A DNA stretch of 40,144 nt from Acidobacteriaceae bacterium (GTDB taxonomy: Bacteria; Acidobacteriota; Terriglobia; Terriglobales; Acidobacteriaceae). A program made the translations under genes and the position numbers. Numbering within the stretch: the stretch's first letter is position 1; every line of letters begins with the position of its first letter. Shown here in pieces: positions 26,544 to 34,179 of this stretch. The stretch lies in assembly GCA_003140235.1 (NCBI GenBank), contig PLJN01000033.1, positions 13,804 to 53,947 of the forward strand, in the 5' to 3' direction. The notes under the pieces are model-generated. The model was not told where the DNA came from. It worked only from the letters and a program-made list of their open reading frames with translations, and ran no database searches.

Positions 26544-26726
26544 ATGGTGGTCAGTGGCGAACTCATACGCATGATGAATTACGTGGACGACATTGCGGCC
26601 ACGCTACGCCGCGTTCAAATCGGCATTGACGCCATGACCGACGACGAAAAGAAACGCCTCGCCGACTACATGCGCCATTCCGAGCCAAATTACGACGCCA
26701 TGCTAAGAGCCCTGGAAAAGAGCTAG
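26544..26726 (+). CDS. Small acidic/helical hypothetical protein
   Basis: Protein of 60 aa starting MVVSGELIRMMNYVDDIAA, with a good ribosome binding site (AAGGAG 8 nt before the ATG). It is predicted helical throughout, with alternating charged and hydrophobic residues (DAMTDDEKKRLADYMRHSEP). No cysteines, signal or membrane segment. It sits 10 nt upstream of the Rossmann-domain gene, so the two are likely one operon. No family recognised. Confidence 0.65.
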   Translation: MVVSGELIRMMNYVDDIAATLRRVQIGIDAMTDDEKKRLADYMRHSEPNYDAMLRALEKS

Positions 26727-26736
26727 TCGCAGCCGC

Positions 26737-27276
26737 ATGGCGGAGATCCAGACCATTGCTGTGATCGGCGCCGGCGCCGCAGGACTTGCTCTCACCCGGT
26801 TGGCAGCACAGGGCGGCTATCGCGTAATTCTCGAAGACATCCTGCCCGCCAGTCTCCGTCGTGCTGAATCTGAAATCCGCAGAAGCTTCGATCAATCCGT
26901 TGCTGAAGGCGGGTTGCTTCAGGCAGCGGCCGATGTTGCCCTGGCCCGCATCGAGTACGCGTCCAGCGTGGAGCAAGCAGCCCGTCAGGCTGATCTGGTG
27001 ATTGAATCCGTCCCTGATGAACTCGAATCCAAGCTCGAGATTTTTACGCTACTCGATAAAATCTGCCGTCCACATACCATTCTGATTTCTACCACGTCAT
27101 CTTTAAACATCAGCGATATAGCATCGGTGACATATCGTTCCCAGAAGTGTTTGGGCCTGCGCTTCGGGAGTGCGGAGCGTCTTGAGTTGACCCGTTGCGC
27201 GCAAACGGACGATGAGACCATGGCCGCATGCCTCGAAGCTGCCCGGCGGATGGTGAAGGACGTGACAGTGCTTTAG
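26737..27276 (+). CDS. 3-hydroxyacyl-CoA dehydrogenase-like NAD-binding protein, single domain
   Basis: Protein of 179 aa matching only the NAD-binding domain of 3-hydroxyacyl-CoA dehydrogenases. VIGAGAAGLALTRLAAQGGY is the GxGxxG dinucleotide fold, ending with an acidic residue after the second strand (VILED). ADLVIESVPDELESK and ILISTTSSLNISDIA are the conserved second half. The C-terminal dimerisation/substrate domain of about 100 aa is absent, and the usual catalytic histidine segment (HFFNP) is replaced by LRFGSAERLELTR. It is therefore probably not a working dehydrogenase of that type. The gene starts 10 nt after the 60-aa protein. Confidence 0.75.
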   Translation: MAEIQTIAVIGAGAAGLALTRLAAQGGYRVILEDILPASLRRAESEIRRSFDQSVAEGGLLQAAADVALARIEYASSVEQAARQADLVIESVPDELESKLEIFTLLDKICRPHTILISTTSSLNISDIASVTYRSQKCLGLRFGSAERLELTRCAQTDDETMAACLEAARRMVKDVTVL

Positions 27277-27382
27277 CCAGGGATTAGGTCCAGATATTGG
27301 CATGACTATTCTTCATGCTTCTTATGATTTTTTGTCTGGCTTCGCTGCCGCCGACGTGTTCTCATTTAACTGAGAGTAGAAC

Positions 27383-27931
27383 ATGAAACGCCGCTGGATC
27401 ATCGCCTTGGCAACGAGCCTGCTGGTCGGTGGCGCCGAAGCGCAAATTGCATCGGGCGGGCTAACACCCGGTACAGTTCTTGAGGTTAGGCTGCTGGCGC
27501 CCGTCAACTTGGAAAAATCCCAGGCAGATAAGGAAGTCACGGCCGCAGTAACGAAAGTAGTGTCCGGTGACGCCACCCTTGTGCCTCTCGACTCCAAAGT
27601 GCTTGGCCGCGTCACAGAAGTCCAGAAACGCGATAGAGCCCACCCCGAAGCGCGCTTACGGATTGTCTTTGACCAGATCCAGGTGAAGCAAGGAGAGACT
27701 CTTGCTTTTGTCGGCGTGATTGAGAAAGTGTCTGCTGAGTACCCCGGGGAGTTCAGATGCGATCGCGTCTTCTGCGGCTGGGGTGATTGGGGAGGACTCA
27801 ACGATATCCTTAGTCAGTACCGCTATACCAACGACCCAGGCCGGGGGATATTGATTCTTTCGCAGAAGCGGAACATCGAATTGGGCTACCATGTCCGCTT
27901 GACCGTGAAGGTCGTGTCCCCGCAACCCTAG
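27383..27931 (+). CDS. Secreted protein of unknown function
   Basis: Protein of 182 aa with a signal peptide (KRRWIIALATSLLVGGAEA). The mature region begins with a strand-rich part, LTPGTVLEVRLLAPVNLEKSQADKEVTA, then LVPLDSKVLGRVTEVQKRDRAHPEARL and IVFDQIQVKQGETLAFVGV. This pattern (extreme-value, smooth-constant, then V-x-G-R-V) recalls beta-barrel segments of VirB10-type or related surface proteins, with low certainty. Two cysteines are close together (CDRVFC). A bidirectional terminator follows. Confidence 0.65.
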   Translation: MKRRWIIALATSLLVGGAEAQIASGGLTPGTVLEVRLLAPVNLEKSQADKEVTAAVTKVVSGDATLVPLDSKVLGRVTEVQKRDRAHPEARLRIVFDQIQVKQGETLAFVGVIEKVSAEYPGEFRCDRVFCGWGDWGGLNDILSQYRYTNDPGRGILILSQKRNIELGYHVRLTVKVVSPQP

Positions 27932-27970
27932 GAAACTCGTTCGCAGTATTCGGTCTTGCTTCCCCAAAAG

Positions 27971-28000
27971 ACAAAGGGCACGGATCACCGTGCCCTTTGT
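27971..28000. terminator. Bidirectional terminator between convergent genes
   Basis: A perfect 13-bp stem, ACAAAGGGCACGG with CCGTGCCCTTTGT, surrounds the loop ATCA. T-rich sequence follows on the plus side (TTCTT) and a complementary run on the minus side (CTTTTGGGG). Confidence 0.85.
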
Positions 28001-28017
28001 TTCTTGGTAAGAGCTGC

Positions 28018-29463
28018 TTAGTTGGTGCCCGAAGTACGTGCGCCCATGCCGCGGGTGGCATCGAGCATGCCGTCAGACCCGCTGGTGAGCGAGATGAACG
28101 CCGCGTCGGTCTTGAGTGAAGCAAACACCGTGTCCACTCTCGCTTCCATCATTTCCTTACTACGGACAGCCTGATTGCGTTCGTATTGATAGAAGTGGCG
28201 CTTCAGCAGGCTGAGTGCTTTCTCTTTTTGTCCGGCCTGGGCGTAAATGGCGGCCAGGTTGTAGGACGCAGGCAGCAAGCTCTCATGCTCCCTGGCGATC
28301 TTCAGGGCTTCGTCCGTGTGTCCATTGGCGGCCCGGAAGACGGCGGCAAACACCACGTTGTAAGGATCGTTCGGATCAAGCGCCAGCGCCTGCTGCGCGA
28401 GCCCATCGGCCTTTACGTTGTCGCCTTCAGAGTTCCAATAGACAGCCAGGTTGCGATACGCCAGGGCCAGCGGATACTCGGCAACTGCCTGCTCCATCAG
28501 TCCCAGGCCTTTTTTGAATTGGCCTTCGTGAATGGTCATTTTGCCCAGACCGTGCAACGCCACGGCGCGAGACATCGGGTCAGCCTGCATTCTTAGGATG
28601 GCGTTGAAAGTTTGCCGTGCACGGATCCAGTCGCCCAGATGATGACGATAGACCTCGCCCAGGTAGCGCAACGGGACCGGATCAGCGGGGTCCATCTGGT
28701 GGGCCAGTTCGTACAGGCGCTCGGCTTCTGAATACTTGGCGGCGTTCTCGGCGCGTAGACCCGCGTTCATAGTGCGCTCAATCTTGGCGCTCATCACCGC
28801 GTCGAAGATCGGACCGTCTTGGACCTCGGTCACTTCGTTGACGCCCAGTTTCTTCAATTCCTTGCTTGCCTCTTTCGCGCGGCCGGGGAACATGCATTTC
28901 TGGTCGTATATGGCGCGAAATTCCTGGATGGCAGCCTTATTGTCACCGGCCTTGGCCTTCGCCTTGGCGCCTTCCATCTTTTCTTTCAAGGCGCTGTCAC
29001 GTTTCTTGAATTCGGTCTCCACCAGCTTTTCCACCTGGTCCACGAAGAGCTTGCCGTCTTTGCTCTCGAGTTTGCCCACCAAGGTGCCATCAGGATTTGC
29101 CAGAATCAGTACCGGCACCTTGCCGTCCGGCGCATATTTTTTCCCGATATCGCCGTGCACGTCCGCGATTCCCAGGGTCACGCACTGCGCAGCGTACATC
29201 GAGAGCATCCGCGAATTCAGCAGGCTGGATTTGGAAATCTCGTTCTGTGACGCAGGCATCCAATAGACCAAAAGGCCGTCTTTCGGCGCCGAAGCAACCG
29301 ACTGTATGACTTTCCACGGCACCGGATAGGTGGTGGTAGTCGAGCCGCCGCCCATGCCGCCCATGCCTCCGCCCCCGCCGCCACCGCAGGTGGCCCAGGT
29401 TTGGGTAGTTACTATGAAGACAATCAGTAGAAGGGACAAGGGACGAGCAATCCATGTTTTCAT
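28018..29463 (-). CDS. Secreted thioredoxin-like/TPR-repeat protein
   Basis: Protein of 481 aa. A signal peptide (KTWIARPLSLLLIVFIVTTQTWA) is followed by a glycine-rich stretch with the repeats GGGMGGMGGG. Residues about 45-155 have a thioredoxin-like layout (DGLLVYWMPAS, KVPVLILANPDGTLVGK) without a CxxC pair. A charged helix follows, and then at least five TPR-like helix pairs between about 240 and 430 (KYSEAERLYELAHQMDP, KADGLAQQALALDPNDP, EKALSLLKRHFYQYER). It is presumably periplasmic and binds other proteins; no activity can be named. The start at 29463 is chosen for the signal peptide; upstream in-frame codons run into a hairpin repeat. Confidence 0.8.
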   Translation of the reverse strand: MKTWIARPLSLLLIVFIVTTQTWATCGGGGGGGMGGMGGGSTTTTYPVPWKVIQSVASAPKDGLLVYWMPASQNEISKSSLLNSRMLSMYAAQCVTLGIADVHGDIGKKYAPDGKVPVLILANPDGTLVGKLESKDGKLFVDQVEKLVETEFKKRDSALKEKMEGAKAKAKAGDNKAAIQEFRAIYDQKCMFPGRAKEASKELKKLGVNEVTEVQDGPIFDAVMSAKIERTMNAGLRAENAAKYSEAERLYELAHQMDPADPVPLRYLGEVYRHHLGDWIRARQTFNAILRMQADPMSRAVALHGLGKMTIHEGQFKKGLGLMEQAVAEYPLALAYRNLAVYWNSEGDNVKADGLAQQALALDPNDPYNVVFAAVFRAANGHTDEALKIAREHESLLPASYNLAAIYAQAGQKEKALSLLKRHFYQYERNQAVRSKEMMEARVDTVFASLKTDAAFISLTSGSDGMLDATRGMGARTSGTN

Positions 29464-29557
29464 GCGGAGATTATAACAAAGGCCTGTGGTCCGGGAATAC
29501 TTAAGAAATGGGCCTGAATCGATGGAAATTCCACACGCTTTTCGTGTTGCCCAAACC

Positions 29558-29589
29558 CGTGTCGCACCGGCGCCCTCGCCGGTGTTCGG
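29558..29589. repeat. Hairpin repeat, copy 1
   Basis: The arms CACCGGCG and CGCCGGTG pair around a CCCT loop, flanked by CGTGTCG and TTCGG. It matches the copy at 30312-30343 almost base for base and that at 31153-31184 in structure. Confidence 0.8.
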
Positions 29590-29645
29590 TTGAATCGCCC
29601 AGCTATACTTGAGTTTTGTACAAGAAGAAAGGAGGAAGGTGCCCA

Positions 29646-30206
29646 ATGATTTCCACTACCTTCAATCGCAGAGATTTTTCCCTGGGGCTCGCAGCATTCT
29701 TCTCCGGGCTCGGTCTGGTCGGAACGGCATTCGCATCGAGCGCCCCCCGCAGGGGGCCTTTGGCCGGACCCGACGAAGTTTCTCACGCCGGTGAAGCCAT
29801 TCATCAGGAAGTGATTTTCCAAGCCAGCCGGAAGCGCGTCTACGAAGCGCTTACCGATGCAAAGCAATTCAGTCAGGTCGTCCAACTCAGTGCGGCCGGC
29901 ATGTCTTACGGAAATGCGCCAGTGGAAGTCAGCCGTGAAGTGGGCGGAGCGTTCTCCTTGTTCGGCGGCTATATCTCCGGACGGCATATCGAGCTGGTGC
30001 CCAGTGAACGAATTGTCGAGGCCTGGCGCACGGGCAGCTGGCCTGCGGGCGTCTTCTCGATTGCAAAGTTCGCGCTCACCGACCAGGGCCCGAGCACGAA
30101 ACTTATTCTTGATCACACCGGTTTCCCCGCTGGAGCAGGGAAAAGCCTTGCCGAAGGATGGCACGCAAACTATTGGGAACCGCTCGCGAAGTTCCTGGCA
30201 AAGTGA
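29646..30206 (+). CDS. Tat-exported START/AHSA1-type (SRPBCC) protein
   Basis: Protein of 186 aa from ATG 29646, preceded by AAAGGAGGAAGG. The N-terminus NRRDFSLGLAAFFSGLGLVG is a twin-arginine signal. The mature part has an SRPBCC ligand-binding fold: EVIFQASRKRVYEALTDAKQF, GGAFSLFGGYISGRHIELVP, IVEAWRTGSWPAGVFS and, near the end, LAEGWHANYWEPLAKFL, the hallmarks of AHSA1/SRPBCC proteins. These bind hydrophobic ligands or help Hsp90-type chaperones; a Tat-exported copy more likely binds a small molecule in the periplasm. The next coding remnant begins 8 nt after the stop. Confidence 0.85.
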   Translation: MISTTFNRRDFSLGLAAFFSGLGLVGTAFASSAPRRGPLAGPDEVSHAGEAIHQEVIFQASRKRVYEALTDAKQFSQVVQLSAAGMSYGNAPVEVSREVGGAFSLFGGYISGRHIELVPSERIVEAWRTGSWPAGVFSIAKFALTDQGPSTKLILDHTGFPAGAGKSLAEGWHANYWEPLAKFLAK

Positions 30207-30213
30207 AATCTGT

Positions 30214-30285
30214 ATGCGGATCATCTTCGGCGGACCGCCAGGTGCTGGAAAAACAACGATCGCCCGAGAAGCTTTGTGGAAGTGA
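30214..30285 (+). pseudogene. Remnant of a P-loop nucleotide-binding protein
   Basis: An ATG is followed by 23 codons beginning MRIIFGGPPGAGKTTIA, an ideal N-terminal beta strand plus Walker A motif, then a stop. Nothing P-loop-like continues in any frame; 27 nt later the hairpin repeat at 30312 begins. I read it as the N-terminus of a small kinase or AAA-type gene whose rest has been lost. Confidence 0.55.
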
Positions 30286-30311
30286 CTAACCTGGTCGTTG
30301 TTGACCATACT

Positions 30312-30343
30312 CGTGTGGCACCGGCGCCCTCGCCGGTGTCCGG
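30312..30343. repeat. Hairpin repeat, copy 2
   Basis: CACCGGCG, loop CCCT, CGCCGGTG, flanked by CGTGTGG and TCCGG. Two bases differ from copy 1 over 32 nt. It lies in the same relation to the flanking genes (between a stop and the next plus-strand start). Confidence 0.8.
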
Positions 30344-30390
30344 CTTTGTGCTTTGTGTTCTGCTAAACTTCGCACCGAAGGTGTCTGACG

Positions 30391-31124
30391 ATGATCCTGG
30401 CAACGTTGTTGAATGTGTTTCTGCTGCTATCGTTTCCTCATGCGTCCGCTGTGAAAGATCAACCCAGCCCACCTATCGTCCAGTCCCCAGGGGACACTAT
30501 TCCGACCGTTGCTTTCTGTGAAATGGCGAACCACCCGGAATTGTATTTCGATAAACCGGTACGCCTCACTGCGGTCTTCGGGCAGGCAACGGAAGGGCAA
30601 TATCTGTCCGATGCCGGGTGCAAGCTGAGCTACGATGATCAGATCGGAGTGGGTTACGTTGCCGGCGACACGGCGCAACAGGCCCTTCGCGATAAAAGTA
30701 TCGACCTTATTCATTCGCGCGAATATGGCAACCGGGCCAGCGTGACCGTGGTCGGCATTCTACGAAATGCGTCGCGCAGGGATTTCGCGTCGTCCCGGTA
30801 CCGCTTCGACATCGTCACCTTTGAAAGTGTTTCTCATATCACGGTGCCATATCAGGGAGAACTGCAAGCGGGCAGAACCTACGTGGCCGCCGTGAATGGC
30901 GACGGGCGCGGCGGTTTGTCTCTGGCCAATCCCGTGCGGATGCTGCGTATTACGCGGTTCGCGTCGAATGGACGAGCCTGAAAAGCTTTCCCGCGTGGCA
31001 ACAACTCCGCGCAGGTGGGCGTGAGCGCGAGATCATCTTCAGCGTTCTCACTGACGACATACACCAGATGACCGCAAATCGCTGGAACAGGACCATACGA
31101 TGCAAGATTGTGCGGATCAATTGA
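30391..31124 (+). pseudogene. Secreted protein of unknown function, broken by one frameshift
   Basis: From ATG 30391 a signal peptide (ILATLLNVFLLLSFPHASA) leads into a domain with FCEMANHPELYFDKPVRL, followed by GDGRGGLSLANPVRM. Frame 1 then ends in nine unremarkable residues and a stop at 30981. One base is apparently missing near 30943. From there the alternate frame stays open to a TGA at 31122-31124 and reads protein-like: YYAVRVEWTSLKSFPAWQQ, then REREIIFSVLTDDIHQMT and WNRTIRCKIVRIN. I infer an original protein of about 244 aa. No family is recognised. Either mutation or an assembly error could explain the break. A possible alternative is that the 196-aa form is complete. Confidence 0.6.
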
Positions 31125-31152
31125 AGTGAAACAGGGCAGACGCTACCATGCC

Positions 31153-31184
31153 TGTTTGGCACAGCCGCCCTCGGCTGTGTTGGG
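31153..31184. repeat. Hairpin repeat, copy 3 (variant stem)
   Basis: CACAGCCG, loop CCCT, CGGCTGTG, flanked by TTTGG and TTGGG. The loop and layout match the copies at 29558 and 30312 while the stem differs on both sides with pairing kept. Confidence 0.75.
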
Positions 31185-31205
31185 CGCGAAAGGCCGCCTT
31201 CGACT

Positions 31206-32411
31206 TCACGCAAAATGCTGGCTGTCGCACAGCTTTCTGACGTTGTTGGTGAAGTTTTCGTAAGCATGCGCGTCTTTGAAATTTCGTGTATTGAAGATGA
31301 ACGCACAGTCCACGCCATTGGGACGCGACATGGCATAGGAACTTGTTCCGGCCATGCTGCCACTGCGCTCCGCGCCTGGAGCGCGTCCGCCCAATCCCCA
31401 GGTGGCATGCTGTCCGATGAAGCGCGCCAGCGTGCCCGCCGTTGTGGCGAGGCCGCCTCCACTGTCCATTAATTCCGTTACGTAACCTTCACCGCCGTAG
31501 GGATTGGGGACGATCACGTCTTTGAAAGGAAACAACGCGCTGGGCCCGGTACCGCCGTCTTCGTACCAAACTTCCCGGGGCATCCGCTCACGCGCAGCCG
31601 TGTGTGCCAGATAAACGTCAGACGTGCCGTCGTGGGCCAGCGGCACGGCGCGCACGAATTCGATGTAACTCCTGCCTGAGACCTTTTCCACGACCAGCCC
31701 TAGCAGCATGTATCCGATGTTCGAATACGAGTTCCCGCTGGTCGTGTCAAAGTTTTGTGTGCCCGGGGCAAACTGCAAAGGCTGGCCGTACATGTAGCGG
31801 GCCATGTCCATTTTTGTCGGCAGGCCGGAAAGCCGAAGTTCCTGGGCAATCTTGCGGATCCCGAAAACCGGGTCCCAGTTTGAGCTGGGAATCTTCTGCC
31901 CATTCTTGGCGGTGAATGCGCCGTGATCGTTCCAGCCGCCGGAATGGTCCACCAGGTTTTGCACGGTGATGTCGTTAATGTGCTGCGGCGGCCGCTGCCC
32001 CGGCACTCCGGGAGCGTGGATATCGAGCAGCGGGAATACGCGAGTCTTCATATCGAGCTGGCCGCTGGCGCGCAGGGTCTCAATCGCCGCGCAGGTAAAA
32101 AGCTTGCTGCAACTCGCGATGCGGAAAAGATTGGTTGTCTCGACCGTAGGATGTTCCGCGCCGTTGGTGTAAGCGTGATTGAACACCAGTCTGCCCCGAA
32201 GCGAGACGGCAAGCTGCCCCGCGCTCACCCCCGCGGCATGCATGAATTCACGCGCGCGCTCATCAAACGCGGCCAATGCCGGCGCGTCCGGCCCGGTCAC
32301 TCTCCACGCCGGACCGCCCGGCGCAGCGGCATAACGCGCCACAGCAAAACGGCTGACGGCAAATGCCGACGCCCCGGCACACAGCTTCAGCGCATCACGT
32401 CGCGTGATCAT
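31206..32411 (-). CDS. Tat-exported serine hydrolase, class C beta-lactamase fold
   Basis: Protein of 401 aa from ATG 32411. The N-terminus MITRRDALKLCAGASAFAVS is a twin-arginine signal. The catalytic serine and lysine are S100 and K103 (IASCSKLF), and the YxN motif is Y229-S-N231 (SYSNIGYMLLG). This is the beta-lactamase/penicillin-binding-protein-like hydrolase family, which includes esterases, D-amino-acid peptidases and lactamases. The third motif (H/K-T-G) is not evident near the C-terminus, so the true substrate stays open. The gene lies between hairpin copy 3 and a 20-bp inverted repeat, and its upstream in-frame residues run into the latter, which supports the short start. Confidence 0.85.
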   Translation of the reverse strand: MITRRDALKLCAGASAFAVSRFAVARYAAAPGGPAWRVTGPDAPALAAFDERAREFMHAAGVSAGQLAVSLRGRLVFNHAYTNGAEHPTVETTNLFRIASCSKLFTCAAIETLRASGQLDMKTRVFPLLDIHAPGVPGQRPPQHINDITVQNLVDHSGGWNDHGAFTAKNGQKIPSSNWDPVFGIRKIAQELRLSGLPTKMDMARYMYGQPLQFAPGTQNFDTTSGNSYSNIGYMLLGLVVEKVSGRSYIEFVRAVPLAHDGTSDVYLAHTAARERMPREVWYEDGGTGPSALFPFKDVIVPNPYGGEGYVTELMDSGGGLATTAGTLARFIGQHATWGLGGRAPGAERSGSMAGTSSYAMSRPNGVDCAFIFNTRNFKDAHAYENFTNNVRKLCDSQHFA

Positions 32412-32529
32412 GTTCGCTCCCAGTCTGCGGTTGGCCAGCGCCGCGCGCAACAGTTCTTCTCTAATAATGGCGGGTATTATCGGCTGAAATTCGCGCCTGT
32501 GCAACCAGGCCCGCAACCAAAAGGCCGTT

Positions 32530-32595
32530 ACCACAGAGGACACGGAGGAGAGAAGGAAAGAGTGAATCCCAGCTTTCCTCTGTGTCCTCTGTGGT
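32530..32595. repeat. Intergenic inverted repeat (ACCACAGAGGACAC type)
   Basis: The arms ACCACAGAGGACACGGAGGA (32530-32549) and TCCTCTGTGTCCTCTGTGGT (32576-32595) are complementary at 19 of 20 positions, separated by 26 nt. A GAGGTTTTTTTG run follows, so it may act as a terminator for a plus-strand transcript. I recall very similar sequences dispersed in genomes of soil bacteria. Only one copy is here. Confidence 0.7.
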
Positions 32596-32631
32596 GAAGA
32601 GGTTTTTTTGGGTTTGGCTAATTGCTAACTG

Positions 32632-32955
32632 CTAACTGCTTTCTTCCGGCGCGAACATCACCAGCAGAACCAGTTCCTCGGTAATGCTGTGGAACCGGTG
32701 CTCCTGTCGCGCGCTCACAAAAATTACATCGCCGGGGGCAACCGGACGGTCTTCTCCGCCAAGCATCATGCGCGCCGCTCCGCGAATCACGTAATAAACT
32801 TCGTCTTCCGTATGGGGTTTTTGCGGGTCCATCGCGTCCGCGGCCAGCACATACAAACCGCAGCTCAGGGCGGGTACGCGCAGGAATTCAAGATAACGCT
32901 GGTCGGCAGCAAGCCGCTGGCGCAGCAGTTCATCTAAAGAGAAAAATGATTGCAT
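32632..32955 (-). CDS. Cupin-domain protein
   Basis: Small protein of 107 aa with one cupin barrel. Motif 1 is PHTEDEVYYVIRG (H and E ligands plus G), and motif 2 is APGDVIFVSARQEHRFHSI, with its histidine ligand. Metal binding is therefore likely, but substrate and activity are unknown. Start ATG 32955 has GAGGA 5 nt upstream; an in-frame ATG at 32982 is less well placed. The gene lies 40 nt downstream of the VWFA-related gene on the same strand and may share its transcript. Confidence 0.8.
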   Translation of the reverse strand: MQSFFSLDELLRQRLAADQRYLEFLRVPALSCGLYVLAADAMDPQKPHTEDEVYYVIRGAARMMLGGEDRPVAPGDVIFVSARQEHRFHSITEELVLLVMFAPEESS

Positions 32956-32996
32956 AGGGTCCTCAAATCGAAAACCGGGCACTCGGCTTAGCAGCG

Positions 32997-34148
32997 CTAT
33001 TTATCGTTTGCGTGCGTCCCAGTATCCACCCAGTATCCCTTACGCGCCCTCACTTCGTACTCCGGTTTGTGTTTGACCTTCACTTCCAGCGCATGGGGCC
33101 CGGGGTGTGGCGACTGCGGACGGAAGCTCAGGACGTAGTAGTTCGGCACATCGTTCGCGATGGTCAGCAGGTGCCGGGCGAGCGTTGGTCTGTCCTTGAA
33201 GGCGAAGTACTCGCCACGCGTCAGTTGCGCCACGGACTTGGGCACATTGCGTTTGAAGCCGTCTCTTGCTGTGAGGAACGCCATTCGCGCCAGTCGCAAC
33301 GGTGGCAGCAGATCACTTGCGCAGTCCAGTGCCTGAACGCTGCGATTGCCGTGCGCGTCCGGATCGGCGTTTGGGTCGCGGCTCATACAGCCACCCGGCG
33401 CGTAGGGTTCGTTCGAGTAAGCGGTTCCTCCCGGCGAAGGCAGCTTCCCCGTCTCGTGGTTCACCTCCGCTCGCGTGGTTGAAAAACCGAAGCTATAAAT
33501 TGAGGTATTCGTGTCTTCGACTGCACGAACAGCATCTTCCAGGCTCATTTGGCTACCGACGTCGACGGTCTCGCTCAAGAGCAGCACGGCGCGGCGATAC
33601 TCCGGCGGCTGCTTGCGCAGCAGATCAATGCCGAACTTGAGCGCGTCCAGGATGGCCGCGCCCGGATCACCCTGTTGAAGGGTGGCCATCGTCCTGGACG
33701 CCGCATCCGTATTGGTGGTGAAGTCCTGTGCGAGGCGAGGTGCGCTGTCAAAACCGATCACCGCCACGCGATGCGGCACGCCGCCAATCACCATATCCAG
33801 CAGCGCCCCAAGGCTGCTGTAGTGAGGCAGGTGCCACGCGCCATGGCCTCCGGTTTGCACAATGATGGCCAGCGCCAGGGGCTGCGAATCAGTATCGGCC
33901 TCCAGCCGCACCGGCTGCGGAACACCGTTGTCCGTCAGGATGAAATCATCAGCGGTGAGCGAGAAGACAGGCTTGCCGGCCTTGTTTTTCACCAGCACCG
34001 GCACGAGCACCAGATTCGAGCGCGTCGTGAGGGTTGGGGCCTGCGAGGTGGAGGAGGACTGACCGCTATCTTGCGCACGGGCGGCGTTCAAAGAAAACCA
34101 AAGCAACAGCGCAACTGCATGAGCGAATCTGAATCGATTCATCTTCAT
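32997..34148 (-). CDS. VWFA-related protein, acidobacterial type
   Basis: Secreted protein of 383 aa with a signal peptide (AHAVALLLWFSLNAARAQ). Residues 40-85 match the N-terminal signature of the VWFA-related acidobacterial family: NLVLVPVLVKNKAGKPVFSL, ADDFILTDNGVPQPV. A von Willebrand A-like domain follows (about 88-300). Its MIDAS motif is degenerate: the usual D-x-S-x-S is VQTGGHG (Q98), so a metal-dependent ligand site is unlikely here. The C-terminal strand part ends PNYYVLSFRPQSPHPGPH, KVKHKPEYEVRARKGYW, a standard ending of the family. Role unknown; it is almost specific to Acidobacteriota as far as I recall, which is the best taxonomic marker here. Confidence 0.88.
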   Translation of the reverse strand: MKMNRFRFAHAVALLLWFSLNAARAQDSGQSSSTSQAPTLTTRSNLVLVPVLVKNKAGKPVFSLTADDFILTDNGVPQPVRLEADTDSQPLALAIIVQTGGHGAWHLPHYSSLGALLDMVIGGVPHRVAVIGFDSAPRLAQDFTTNTDAASRTMATLQQGDPGAAILDALKFGIDLLRKQPPEYRRAVLLLSETVDVGSQMSLEDAVRAVEDTNTSIYSFGFSTTRAEVNHETGKLPSPGGTAYSNEPYAPGGCMSRDPNADPDAHGNRSVQALDCASDLLPPLRLARMAFLTARDGFKRNVPKSVAQLTRGEYFAFKDRPTLARHLLTIANDVPNYYVLSFRPQSPHPGPHALEVKVKHKPEYEVRARKGYWVDTGTHANDK

Positions 34149-34179
34149 CCTGAGGCCTTCGCTTTCCCATTCTACCTAG

